NCBI RefSeq assembly: GCF_026262505.1
Contig: NC_067204.1
Span: forward strand, 13,410,522 to 13,474,521
Source: Trichomonas vaginalis G3
Lineage: Eukaryota; Parabasalia; Trichomonadida; Trichomonadidae
Direction: 5' to 3'
Length of the DNA: 64,000 nucleotides
The notes beneath the pieces are model-generated. The model searched no databases. It was not told the DNA's origin and saw only the letters and a program-made list of their open reading frames with translations. Shown in pieces: positions 26,354-37,400 of the stretch. Within the stretch, counting starts at the first letter, position 1. The number at the start of each line of letters is the position of its first letter. The translations under genes were made by a program, and so were the position numbers.

Positions 26354-28783
26354 GGATGGGCACTCATTAGGGTGATGAAAAAAATCAAGTCTAGCAAAGT
26401 CAATATATTAAAAACAGTGAAGACTATTATATAGCATTATAGTGCACAAGCTCAAATATTTAGTGATGCATTTCTCGAACTTATTTTATTTATAAGTTAA
26501 CCTTGAAACATGAATTTTAGTATATCATGAGCATATTTTTTTCTAATTTTGCAATACTTATAATATCATACCAGGATTCATGTGGAAGTCTAATATTTGG
26601 TATATAATATTCTTACAATAAATGTATTAATTCAATTATATTCAAAATGATGGGTCGCAATTTTTACTGAAATTGCAAATTTAATTTCAACAATGAAATT
26701 ATTGTTTAAAAAAAAATAGCACAACAGCAAGATGGACAATCATATATAGAATTATAATGCTCCATATAATGCTTTGATTTGATGCGTATATAATGTTATT
26801 TTTCGAACATCTTTGTAAAAAATTGATTTTTGTAATTTTTGAAAAAATTCGATTTTATTTCGAGATTTCCTCTATAGGTGAAGTATATTGAACAATATTC
26901 CTATGGGAGAAAATAATTGTAAGTATGAGTACTTTCATTAATACTATGGGTGCCATGGTTATCGCTCAAACGATCAAGTTATATCTCGATTGCGTAAATT
27001 GAAATTTTGCTATTTTCTAAATTCACGGCAACAACATTCTTTTATCCTGATCGTACATCACAATATTTGAATGTGCGACCATTTGTTCAAGAAACCGTCA
27101 AGTTATTCTTCATTTTTCATGCCGCGGCGAACAAAAGCAGTTGCAAAGCGTATAAAGAACTTAGTTCAAAGCGCGAAAAATAGGGTAGAGCCATATGTCG
27201 TCAACACTGTTGAATTTGTGCTATCTGTATTATTGAGCGGCGCTACATTTTGCCAATCAGAATTTCAATTCATGCTGAATAACATCAAAGTTCCGTCAGA
27301 AGCTACATTTCATCGAGTCCAAGAAAAGGTTGGTCGTGTTATCATAGAAGTTGCCAGAGAATCTGTTAATTATTGGAAATCTCGAATGAGAAAATGTTCG
27401 GGACTTTTGTTTGACGGTTCTTGGAGTCAGAGAAGAAATGCAATGTTTTGCTATGTACAATTTGTAGAAGAGAAACTCAAAAAAATTGTAGATTGGGAAG
27501 TGATATCTAAATCTTTTAAAAATTTCAAAGGTAATTTCAACGGAAAATCAAATGAAATGGAATTTGAAGGCTTAAAAAGAATGCTGAAGCGTTGGAATAA
27601 TGAAAAACGTGTAAATTTTTTTGTGCATGATGGCGATGTCAAAATTGTTTCTACAATCAAAAATACGTTCAAAGGTATCAGAGAATACAGAGATCCTGGA
27701 CATTTTCTTAACAATATACAGAAAAAGCTCAAACTGCCAGAATTCAGAATCTTATCTAGCATTTCAAAGAATTTATTGCGTTGGCTTAGGCAACTTCTCA
27801 ATGACACACATATGTCAATTAAAACAAAGAAGTTTTTATGGTTGAATTCCGCTAAACATTATGCCGGAAATCATAAATTTTGTCCAGATCCTGAAAAATG
27901 CAAGATGATTAAACCATGGAAATATGCAAAAAATAAAACTGCTATAAAAACACTTAAAAAATTCCTCGAAGATACCGTAAAAATCTTTGATATGGTAAAA
28001 AAGATTCATTCAACTCAAGTAGTTGAATCGATAAACCATATCAAAGCAATGCTTGCTAATAAAAATATTAATTGGCATGCTTCTTGGCCAATTAGGATGG
28101 CAGTCACAATATTGCATTTCAATGAAAGTATGTTTGAAACGATTGTAGCAATAAGATACAGGTTAAATTTACCAACAATGCCAGAAATGATGAACAGATA
28201 TTTCAGAATGTATGATACAACAAAAGATTTAATCAAAGCATTCAAAAATTCAAAGCAAGTTCAAAAAAAGTTTGCGGCATTAAGAGCTATAAAGAGAGGT
28301 CTTCAAGCTACCGATGATCGTATTACTCTTAAATCACATAAATAATTATTAAATTTATTTCACCCTCAAAACATCATAATCTTGCACCTTCTTTGAATAA
28401 ACACTTTCACCTTCTATTTTTAATTAATGTTTTTTAATTGTCCAAAATTTTTAGATTATATAAGATATAATTTTTTATAAAAGTATTATTTTCTAAAAGA
28501 TAAGTATATATTCTTAATCACAAAACCTAGCATTTTATCATATCTATATATCAGCTTCCTAAATATAATACTCATATAGTTAGTATGATTTTAATGTTTT
28601 TGAACATGAAACGAAAATATGATTACAATCATATAACATAATGGAGTTATTGATATAACTTATATGCATGATACATTAAGAAGTCTTCCAACAATATAGA
28701 TATAGTTGTAGATTCCTATGATTCCTTTTATATTGTGAGATAATAACATTTTTATGCTGTCAGGAGCCTATGAGTGCCCATCC
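26354..28783 (+). mobile_element. Kolobok-like DNA transposon inserted in Maverick B
   Basis: 2430 bp with terminal inverted repeats whose outer 14 bases are GGATGGGCACTCAT at the left and the reverse complement (ATGAGTGCCCATCC) at the right. It is flanked by TTAA duplications. TTAA targets plus a DDE transposase with an H..C...C insert point to the Kolobok superfamily rather than piggyBac. One uninterrupted transposase gene is inside, so the copy could be young. The 700 bp left and 440 bp right non-coding parts are AT-rich with no other gene. Confidence 0.85.
27071..28345 (+). CDS. Kolobok-like DDE transposase
   Basis: 424 residues from the first ATG; a second ATG at codon 17 (MPRRTKAVAKRIKN) is an equally good start. 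Catalytic acidic residues are D115 in LLFDGSWSQRRNAM, D187/D189 in FVHDGDVKI, and E319 in QVVESINHIK. A zinc-binding-like insert HYAGNHKFCPDPEKC precedes the glutamate, as in Kolobok and related Mutator-like transposases. A basic region and a helical N-terminus may bind the terminal repeats. Whole reading frame. The related 5' part of another transposase is at the window end. Confidence 0.85.
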   Translation: MCDHLFKKPSSYSSFFMPRRTKAVAKRIKNLVQSAKNRVEPYVVNTVEFVLSVLLSGATFCQSEFQFMLNNIKVPSEATFHRVQEKVGRVIIEVARESVNYWKSRMRKCSGLLFDGSWSQRRNAMFCYVQFVEEKLKKIVDWEVISKSFKNFKGNFNGKSNEMEFEGLKRMLKRWNNEKRVNFFVHDGDVKIVSTIKNTFKGIREYRDPGHFLNNIQKKLKLPEFRILSSISKNLLRWLRQLLNDTHMSIKTKKFLWLNSAKHYAGNHKFCPDPEKCKMIKPWKYAKNKTAIKTLKKFLEDTVKIFDMVKKIHSTQVVESINHIKAMLANKNINWHASWPIRMAVTILHFNESMFETIVAIRYRLNLPTMPEMMNRYFRMYDTTKDLIKAFKNSKQVQKKFAALRAIKRGLQATDDRITLKSHK

Positions 28784-28787
28784 TTAA
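28784..28787. repeat. TTAA target-site duplication, right
   Basis: TTAA directly after the right terminus of the Kolobok-like element, matching 26350-26353. Confidence 0.85.
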
Positions 28788-29030
28788 CTCTTTCAATATA
28801 TTGTTTGTGTCTGGAATATGTTTGAGACGGTCCATATAGTTGTCGAAGTCATTGCATATAATCTTTGAGTCAGGAAATACGGTATGACATAAATGGGATA
28901 TATAGAAACTTCCACCGAACAAATCTACAAATGTTAGACTATTCGGTAGTTTCTTAAGTTCTCTCAATATAATATCTTTACATCTACTCTTATTTCCAAA
29001 GAACGGTAACGGTGGTTTTGTAAAATTCAT
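28788..29030 (-). pseudogene. D12-class adenine methyltransferase, N-terminal side (fossil)
   Basis: MNFTKPPLPFFGNKSRCKDI has the PFxGxK SAM-binding start of D12 methyltransferases, followed by LTFVDLFGGSFYISHLCHTV (the VDLFGGxG-like motif) and ICNDFDNYMDRLK. It is the other flank of the gene interrupted by the Kolobok-like element. Confidence 0.8.
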
Positions 29031-29120
29031 TTATATATAATAATAAAAATGTTTTTACCCGAAAAGTGACAGAAAAGTGACAAAACATGAAAACATATAT
29101 AATTTGTGAAAAGTGACACA
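29031..29120. repeat. outer edge of Maverick B with GAAAAGTGACA words
   Basis: A/T-rich end with three copies of GAAAAGTGACA-like sequence (29060, 29071 and 29108 approximately). The host frame begins at 29128. The exact terminus and any target duplication cannot be set without an empty-site sequence. Confidence 0.5.
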
Positions 29121-29127
29121 TTATATA

Positions 29128-32100
29128 ATGTTTTCGACCCAGAAGACTAACAATTTTCCGAATAAAAACTTCATTTCAAAACAAACTAAATTTGATATTG
29201 ACGAAGAAGTTAAAAAAGAAATTATTTCGGAAGACAGAAGTCAAAACAATTTGGACCAAAAACCTCAAATCTTCACAAGGTTACGCAAAATACCCAATCA
29301 TCCCATCGAAAACTGGATTAAAAGTCAAGAAATTACGAATCTGATTCAAAAATCTCCAAACCAAACCATTTACATTAATTCGTCTCCCGGATCCTACATT
29401 GTATTAGATAATTCACAAGGAAGATGCATTATCAATGTTGCCTCTCAAAAATACGCAATTAATAATAATGATTTTAAAGATTTGAGTGGTATCATTGATA
29501 ACAGATACAAAATTACAAGTGCTGCCATTATAGATGGTTGTTTGACTTTTATTCTCCTTAATAATTATGAAGTCAGTGTTATTGTTTACAGAAACAGTGA
29601 AATTCCAACTGATCCAGGAATGGGCGAAATCATCGATTTGGATGTCAAACAGCTTTTTCAGGAACATGCATTCATATTATTAACAATGAATTGCATATCT
29701 ATACTGCATCCAATAGCATTACCATTTTCGATTTAAGAAACATGATAATCGTTGACGAAAAGCCTCAATATTACATCTATTCAACCGTTAACTTTTCTGA
29801 AAAAGAAATTTTTGGAATCAGTTTTCACGAAGATACAATACTTGTTGATATCCGGCCGAAAGGAAAATGCGAAGATTATTTGACAATCATTCGTCCATGC
29901 TTCACAACAGAATCACAAATAGCTGTTTCATTGATGATATTTTGATGGAAATTACAAACTCATTAATTTCACTCATCAAAACAGGAAAAGCACAATGTGA
30001 TTATGCAGACAATCCCACTCAGCACGTTGAATTCATTCTTGGTATAATCAAGGAATTGAATAACTCAAGCATCGACAAAAATCTCATGAATTTCTTAAAT
30101 CTTATGTTAGACAGATTATTAATCTTGAATCTCAGACAAATTTATTCATCAAACAAAATGATCAATGACAAAGATAAATCGCAAATCGTCGCTTTCTTTG
30201 GAAAACAATTACCAACTGCTCCAATCCAAGAAACATATGGTATGATGATAAGAGCAGTCAAATATGGAATTTACTGGCCAAATTTTGGAACAAGAATTGA
30301 AAATGATTATTTTGCATTTTACCAACCTGAATTGTTACTCAACGATATATACAAATTGCCACAGAGTGTTTTCTTCCCATGGTCAAACATAAAGGCTCGG
30401 AATTCCAAAGTTTTCGCTGAATTCATCATTGAAAAAATTTATGACTTGTATACAATTGTTAAACACATGAGCGATACAACGAAACAATACTTCGACCAAG
30501 AATTTATTTCTTTCATTGATTTTGTTTTTAACATGTATGATAAGCAAAATAAGGAATTTTATGAACCAGTTCTTAAAGCACTTCTTTCAGTACTATCAGT
30601 AATACCAATGAGACCTTATCTTGTTAAATGTGTTATCACAAACTTGGATAAACTTTTCAAAACAGATATTATCTGGAAATACTTTATCAAGCAAGATTCC
30701 AATTTTACTGAGTTAATATTGAAATATTTGATCAATTATGGAGAAAGCACCGAAAGACAACAAATCGAAAAACCAACATCAATCTCATTAAACACAACAA
30801 TTTTCGCTCCTGAAAATGTTTGTGGAGATATCGAAACTTATTTTGCAACTCCTTTCAGAAAGATTAAAGTAACACAGAAAGATTTTGTTAAAGGACAAGT
30901 AAATCAAAATGCTTTCTTTAACTACGAAGAATTGTTATCCGAATCAGCAGAGATCAATGGACAAAATGTGAGCATTGATATCATTGGAAACAATAAAAGT
31001 ACTCAATATATTCTGAAGGAATTGTCTCGAAAATCTGTTCCCAAGATTTTTCAAAAGCAGATCCAACATATGCTTTATTCCCATATTTATTCATCAAATG
31101 CGCTCAAAACTCAACAAAATCAATTCCTCTAACGGAAATGGAGCAAGCTCATGCTGATATATTGAGCCTTCTGTATTGCGATAAACCCAATGAAGAATAC
31201 TCTAATTTTAGAACGAATTTGAGAGATGTTTATTCTGCAGCCGAAAGGGATTATCAAAATCCAAAAAGTATTTTCCATATCATCGCAAAGGCAACAACAC
31301 AAAAAATGTTTAGAAAGAGGACATTTAATATTGACGTTGAAGTCCTTACAGTTAAAATAATGCTTTCAATCATTTGGTCATGCAATTTGTTAAAGGAATA
31401 TACTGAATTCGAAACAGAACCAACTATAGCAAAGTTTGATACAATTTTCAAACCTTACTTACCAAAGGTACAAAAGATAAAATTAGAATTAATTAATCTT
31501 TTGAACACTACGGAATATAGTGGAGTGTTGAATTCAATAAACCGAAAATTCCATACTATATAATTGAAAAAGCTTATCTTGATCCAACAGACGATCAACA
31601 AGCTAATAAATCAACAGACAATCAGCCAGCAGACAATCAGCAACCAAAGCCTTCTCCACAGACTGCGAGATATGAAAAAATAATTGCTTTTTATTCTTTT
31701 GAATTTGATTATACAGAATTGGTTGCGATCGAAAAAAATAAGTCATTAAGAGAAGAGTTGCCAAATGAAGTGAATTTGATAATCTTGAATTTCTTCAAAA
31801 AACTTCGCAAATTGAAAGCAGAATCGTTTGCTATTCCTTTTGCGAGAAGTTTAGTTCAACATTTAGATTTCATTATCTACCCAAAAACAGGAAAAAATCA
31901 CAAAATCATAAAAGCCTGTCAAAAATTCAATGAAGTTGTGATCAATTGTCACTTGATTAGTAAAGAGGGTAACGATTAGACAATTGCTAATCTCATCAAT
32001 AACATTTCACAAAGTTATGAAGAACACAACACAGAGCAAGTTGATATGAAATTGGCATTAATGACTCTTAAAACAATGGGAATAGCAATTAATAATCCTG

Positions 32101-32149
32101 TAGAATGCAATGAATCGCTACCTAGGGTTGTTAAAAATATCAAAAATTA
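29128..32149 (+). pseudogene. large host gene, decayed, function unknown
   Basis: A row of reading frames on the plus strand: 29128-29736, 29691-29945, 29867-31132, 31138-31563 and 31719-32149, each in a different frame from the next, with an in-frame TAG at 31977-31979. The first part has beta-propeller-like strands (YIVLDNSQGRCIINVASQKY, SAAIIDGCLTFILLNN); the rest is helical (YFDQEFISFIDFVFNMYDKQ), as in alpha-solenoid proteins. At least five frame breaks make it a pseudogene of about 1000 codons. It stands just ahead of a HECT ligase and might be a relic of the N-terminal part of a larger ligase, but that is a guess. The stop TAG is at 32147-32149. Confidence 0.65.
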
Positions 32150-32157
32150 GCGTTTTG

Positions 32158-32175
32158 AAGACACCATGGTGTCTT
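32158..32175. other. perfect 18-bp palindrome after the decayed gene
   Basis: AAGACACCATGGTGTCTT, nine bases after the stop of the preceding gene. A weaker TTGGCG...CGCCAA hairpin follows at 32193-32220. Both could be transcript-end structures. Confidence 0.6.
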
Positions 32176-33067
32176 ATAATTTTCCCTTCCTTATTGGCGT
32201 GTAGAAATAAATGCGCCAATAGATGAAAGAAGAAGAATTGTTTTTCTCTTAATGAACTTTAATCCTTTTGATATAAGAATATTAAAAACATTAATATAAT
32301 TTCGATTTCGGAAATTAAATTTCCAAATTTTTTGTCGATTTCGGAAATAACAGGATCCCGCATCCAACACGCAACAACAAAACACAAAACACACTTTTTG
32401 GTTCTTTCATCGTTTTAATCGTAATTTATGTAATACATGATTTGGATAAATTTTACAAAAATAGAACCTATATTATATTCTTTTCAAAGATTCTTGCAAA
32501 TCATCAAAAATAATTGTATTTTAAAAAACGATCAAATTATCCTTTCATTATTTTAAACTTAAATTAGTTTTTATGATTGACTAAAGCAATCATATTTATT
32601 CAACATTAAATAAACAAAAAAATAATATTTGAGAGTTATTTCAAAAAAAAACATTGAATTTATTAATTTGTCTCAATTTCAGTATTATAAATTTTTATAA
32701 TTTCAATATTTTGAAATACACTTTTTAATATTTCAATATTTATGATATTTCAATGTATTAAGTGGTCTCAAATTGAGCTTCTCAAATATAAGTTGGCCTA
32801 TTCAAATAATAAAATTAAATAATATTTAAAATAATAAATAAATAAAAGTGATTGAGGTCATAGCAAAACGGCTGTTTCAGTCATTAATTCTTAAAAATAA
32901 AAAGGGTGAAAACTAAATAAAATGGGTAAAATTCAATAGTGTCTGTGCTATCGTTCAATTTGAAGGTGTCTTTTGAAACCGCAAGACACATTGAATTTTT
33001 GAATAGTGTATTATGGCTTGACAGACACCAATGAAAAAAATAAAATAATATTTATTTTAAATATATT
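32176..33067. other. AT-rich intergenic DNA, nothing recognised
   Basis: About 890 bp with no convincing reading frame. It has a repeated GATTTCGGAAAT word at 32310 and 32338 and A/T-runs only. Confidence 0.6.
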
Positions 33068-33227
33068 GTTGTAAACAGAAATTCATCAAAAGTGACACCT
33101 CAGAAAAGCTAAAATATTGAATTTTTGGAACTTTTGATAGAGCACGTTTTTAAATATTAATTAAAGTAAATGTATATTTTGTAAAGATTCTTTTTAATAA
33201 AAAAATAAAATTTTGAAGAAGAACACA

Positions 33228-33653
33228 AAATCTTCTGAAAAATAATATCACATAAACTCAGATTATTTTCTAATATATAACTATTTTATATAAAAATCAA
33301 ATTCAATGATCTTAAAAGCGAAGGATAAACCTCAAAATTTACGAATATAATGTGTGGGAATATAATGCTTATCTATCATAAAACCATATGAAATATCAAT
33401 TTTTGCTTTACGCCTAATTTTTGACGACAATTAGCAAAAAATGTTAAATGTTAACACTCAGTCCATTTGAATATGAAAAATAAAATTGACTTTGATTAAA
33501 TGTTTTTATTTATCATGCAATTCTTCTTGCGACCAAAGATTTGAATAAAATTTCAAAAAATAAGATAGCTTAAAAAATAATATACGGTAGTGTTTACTAA
33601 TAGATGAATAGTATATAAATTCTATTAAAATGGATTTGATCCAAAAAAATATA
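33228..33653. repeat. left arm of 426-bp inverted repeat
   Basis: Pairs with 33724-34149 across a 70-base loop. I traced the arms base by base at both ends and through the middle; one mismatch (CAGATT against CATATT) was seen. Confidence 0.9.
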
Positions 33654-33723
33654 TAAAATTGATCATAAATAAAATCGTTTTAAATTACTTCTTCATTTAA
33701 ATTATAACAATTATTTTTGGTTT

Positions 33724-34149
33724 TATATTTTTTTGGATCAAATCCATTTTAATAGAATTTATATACTATTCATCTATTAGTAAACACTACCGTATATTAT
33801 TTTTTAAGCTATCTTATTTTTTGAAATTTTATTCAAATCTTTGGTCGCAAGAAGAATTGCATGATAAATAAAAACATTTAATCAAAGTCAATTTTATTTT
33901 TCATATTCAAATGGACTGAGTGTTAACATTTAACATTTTTTGCTAATTGTCGTCAAAAATTAGGCGTAAAGCAAAAATTGATATTTCATATGGTTTTATG
34001 ATAGATAAGCATTATATTCCCACACATTATATTCGTAAATTTTGAGGTTTATCCTTCGCTTTTAAGATCATTGAATTTGATTTTTATATAAAATAGTTAT
34101 ATATTAGAAAATAATATGAGTTTATGTGATATTATTTTTCAGAAGATTT
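33724..34149. repeat. right arm of 426-bp inverted repeat
   Basis: Reverse complement of 33228-33653, same length. Contains the words GTAAACACTACCGTATATTA and AATTGCATGATAAATAAAAA. Transcription through it would give a long perfect stem. Confidence 0.9.
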
Positions 34150-34441
34150 CATTCTATATGCCTATGAAAAGTACTCTCAAAACTAACTTTTCCCTAATTA
34201 TAATTAAATCTAGAATATTGTATTATGCTTAGTATTATTTCATTTTTCTCATTCAATTTAGAATTTACAAATGTCAAAAAATTGAGAGCTGTCACTTTTG
34301 ATGAATTTCTGTTTATTACAATATAAGATCCTTATATAAAATATAAATATTTTATCGTTTCATTTTCTTGTTTTAGAAATGTTTTTTATTGAAAAATCAA
34401 TAAAACTAACTCCAAAATAAAATTTTTGATTTAAAGACACT

Positions 34442-37400
34442 ATGATGACACCAGGCAAATCTTCCAAGACACCTATCGTCGGGAATCTAACAACCCTATC
34501 GCTACCTATACCAGGAAAAGATGAAGAAAATTATCTATTTAAATTAGCTTATGCGAGAGCAACATTTACAGATTCGAACTGGCAGGTTTCGGAGAATATC
34601 TGCAAAATTAGAACCGAACACAAAGACAAAATTCTTGAAAAAATCGAAGCTAACGACGATGAAAATGTTAGCTTGGGTGCGATGATTGCATTGGGTGCTG
34701 AAATATTTGATTCAGAAGTTACAAGATACATCAAGATCAAAGGAAAGACAGAGCTTGCAAATAATCATGACGTGGATGTTCAAAGGAATTCTCAAGCTTG
34801 TTTCCAAATTGATCCTCCAAAGTTTAATGTTACTGCCAAATTAACAGCGAAAATGATTGAGTTTATCGATAAAGTTGATCTTGATATCCAAGCAACACCT
34901 TCTCAAAAACCAGCTGACAATTCACAAAAACCATTGGATACTCCACAAAAAATTGCAGAAAAGGCAATCAAAAATTGCATTATTTTGTCATTTTTATCAA
35001 AATTATTTGATGCTGTATCTGACAAGAACAAATTTGCTGAAAAATTCCCGAAGATGAAGGAAATATGCAAGAAGTTCAAAGATACAGTAGTTCCAAATTA
35101 CACAAACTCCAAGTACTCTTACTTCATCAGACAGCAGCTGAAAAGAGTTTGTGAAAAGAATGGTATTAAAGACAAATTTATTCCTTTGACACATTGCGGT
35201 GAATGCAAGGATTCTATGTTCAATGGCAGTCCTGATACATCATCAGTCTTCGTCCATACGAAAATGATTGATGTCAATAATGCTATAGAAATTTCATTCA
35301 CAGATATGAAGACTCAACTCAAATATATTGGTTTCATTTCTGAAAACTGGGATTGCACATTCCTCAGTTTGCTTGATAGGAATATCTACATGGATAAGAA
35401 GTTTGTCCCTTACACAGGCTCATTGTCAAATATAACTTTGTGGATGGACAATAACTACCTTTGTTTCGGAAATGTCAAAATCGACAGCGGTGAAACAAAG
35501 AAACGCTGGGCATTTGTTATCACAGTTTGCGATGATTCTCTTGTCGAATACAAGTTTGTACAACCAAGGAGCACTTCACTTAAAGCTAATGCACCTCCAA
35601 CAAAGCAACATAGATTTGACCTCAATATGATTTTCCCCAAAGTTTGTCTCGGAATGCAAGTGAAAATCGAAAACCATTCTGATGTAAATATATCCAGATT
35701 GGAAGCTAATTACGGTTATACTATTACAGGCTGCAATTTCGAAAACAGATCAACAGAAACTTACATTGTTCCTGCAAATCAAATCACAACACAATACACC
35801 CCATTTGACACCGTTATGATTTGCGCAGAAATAGAAAACAGAATCGGAGATCCAACACAATTATTAAATGATTTGTTACAAACATGTAAGAACTACTCGA
35901 TTTCATTGATCAAGACAATGCTTCCTTATTATCTTCCAGAAATTAATAGCGAAATGGCATTGAATATGATCACGAAATTGTCTGACACATCATCAAAGCA
36001 AGAACTGGACCAAATTAAAGCACTAATGAAAGGAAAAGAAAACGATATCAAGGCCAAATTAGAAAATACTGTAATGGAAGGTGAAAAAGATCCAAAATTC
36101 ACTGCTGGCAGAGATATCAATCAACTTTACAATTCCACTTACGGTGCATCACAGATCGGTATCTTCCAAGCATGGAATCACGGTATTTTCTATGAAAAGA
36201 CATTCGTACAAGGCCTTAAATTGTTCTTCAAGTATAAGAAAGTTTGCCTCGGTTTCATTCCAATGATTCTTAAAACATTCAATAAGAATCTTCCAAATGA
36301 TTTGGAATCAGCAAAGATGATCCTTAACTTCTTCAACAATCCAACATACGAGGGCTACTTCAGCAACATGTCTGAAAAGGATTACACAGAATATTTCAAC
36401 AACTTAGTTACTTTTGTTTTCGAACGCGATCCAAATACAATTGTCGCTAAACAAGCACATTCATCATTGATCAACAAATGTGCACAGTCACTTATTGGCG
36501 ACTTGTTCACTCTTGGCAAAAATGTATCTAACAAAGCGAAACGAATGCCACCATTGCTTCTTTTCTCCGACAAAGGTGCAACATTTTCAAAGTGCGTTGT
36601 CAAGAACAATAATTACTATCCTGTTGAAATTTTGTTGCCAAATGGCACAACCAAAATCATCACAAGTAATTCATATTCTTCTTGCGAAGCTAACAAAGGA
36701 TACAGATACCATTTTGGCACTGATGGCAAACAAGTTTTGTCTGACTGGAAGAATTACATCGAAAAGGATTTCTCCGGAGTTTATAAACCACTTTTAGTCG
36801 ATTACATGTTGAAGAATAAGATCTGTGACGCTAAAATCGGTGATTACCCATCAATTGTCTTATTCTTTGCAAACATCGGTTTATCTACATTGACAGAAGT
36901 TAGTGATGATTACTTCGATTATTCCACACCAGAACTGAATCCTATTGACAATTACTTTAATGATGATGCCAACATTAAAGTTGGATGGTTAAACAATTTC
37001 AGAGATTGGGCTGCTGAAGGAACAATCGGATATTTGAAGATTGATATCACTAGGACACATTCTCACGGTGTTAACTATGATTCTCCAAACCTTATCAGAA
37101 TCATTGATTACCTTGCTAGAGATGAAGCTCATTTCCCATCAAAAATCATCGCATTCAGAGCAAAAGAAAACAAACTTATGTATGTCGCTGAATACGAAGG
37201 AACAACTGGCCAAGATGTCGGTGGTATGTTCAGAGATTCATTCTTCCATATGGTCAATGAATTAATGGATGTTAATATCCGATATTTCATCAAGCCACCA
37301 AACACTCTTCATTGTGAAAAGAATCGCTTAGTTCCTGCATCGAACTTACCAATCAAAGTTGCAAGTACAATTGGTTCTCTCATTGCTAGTGCTATTGCAA

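Larger units (their letters stand above)
19896..29120. mobile_element. Maverick/Polinton element B (partial, fossil, inverted relative to A)
   Basis: Carries the same 194-aa gene, small hydrophobic gene, integrase and fibre as the left part of element A but in the opposite orientation, then a 282-aa gene, three small genes and a D12-class adenine methyltransferase. The left side stops at about 19896 with capsid, ATPase and helicase genes absent, so it is an end fragment of a full element. Its right end is A/T-rich with three GAAAAGTGACA words and lies about ten bases before a host reading frame. A 2430-bp Kolobok-like transposon is inserted at 26354-28783. Apart from that the element has few breaks and looks young. 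Confidence 0.85.
33068..34320. mobile_element. hairpin (foldback-type) repeat element
   Basis: Begins TGTAAACAGAAATTCATC and ends in the reverse complement with a three-base difference, GATGAATTTCTGTTTATTACA; 25 bases of perfect terminal inverted repeat (33071-33095 against 34290-34314). Inside is a 426-bp inverted repeat. No protein is encoded. A 218-bp copy of its right end occurs at 18621-18838, so it is mobile or duplicated. No clear target duplication was found. It may be a non-autonomous DNA transposon or foldback element. Confidence 0.7.

Noticed and set aside
26354-28783. piggyBac element (also inserts at TTAA)
   Set aside because: The transposase has the DGSW, HDGD, GNHKFCPDPEKC and VES pattern of Kolobok-like transposases and the termini start GGATGGGC rather than CCC.
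29113-29127. Start of the decayed host gene at a GTG five codons upstream
   Set aside because: It falls in the A/T-rich edge of Maverick B; the first ATG (29128) is the natural start.
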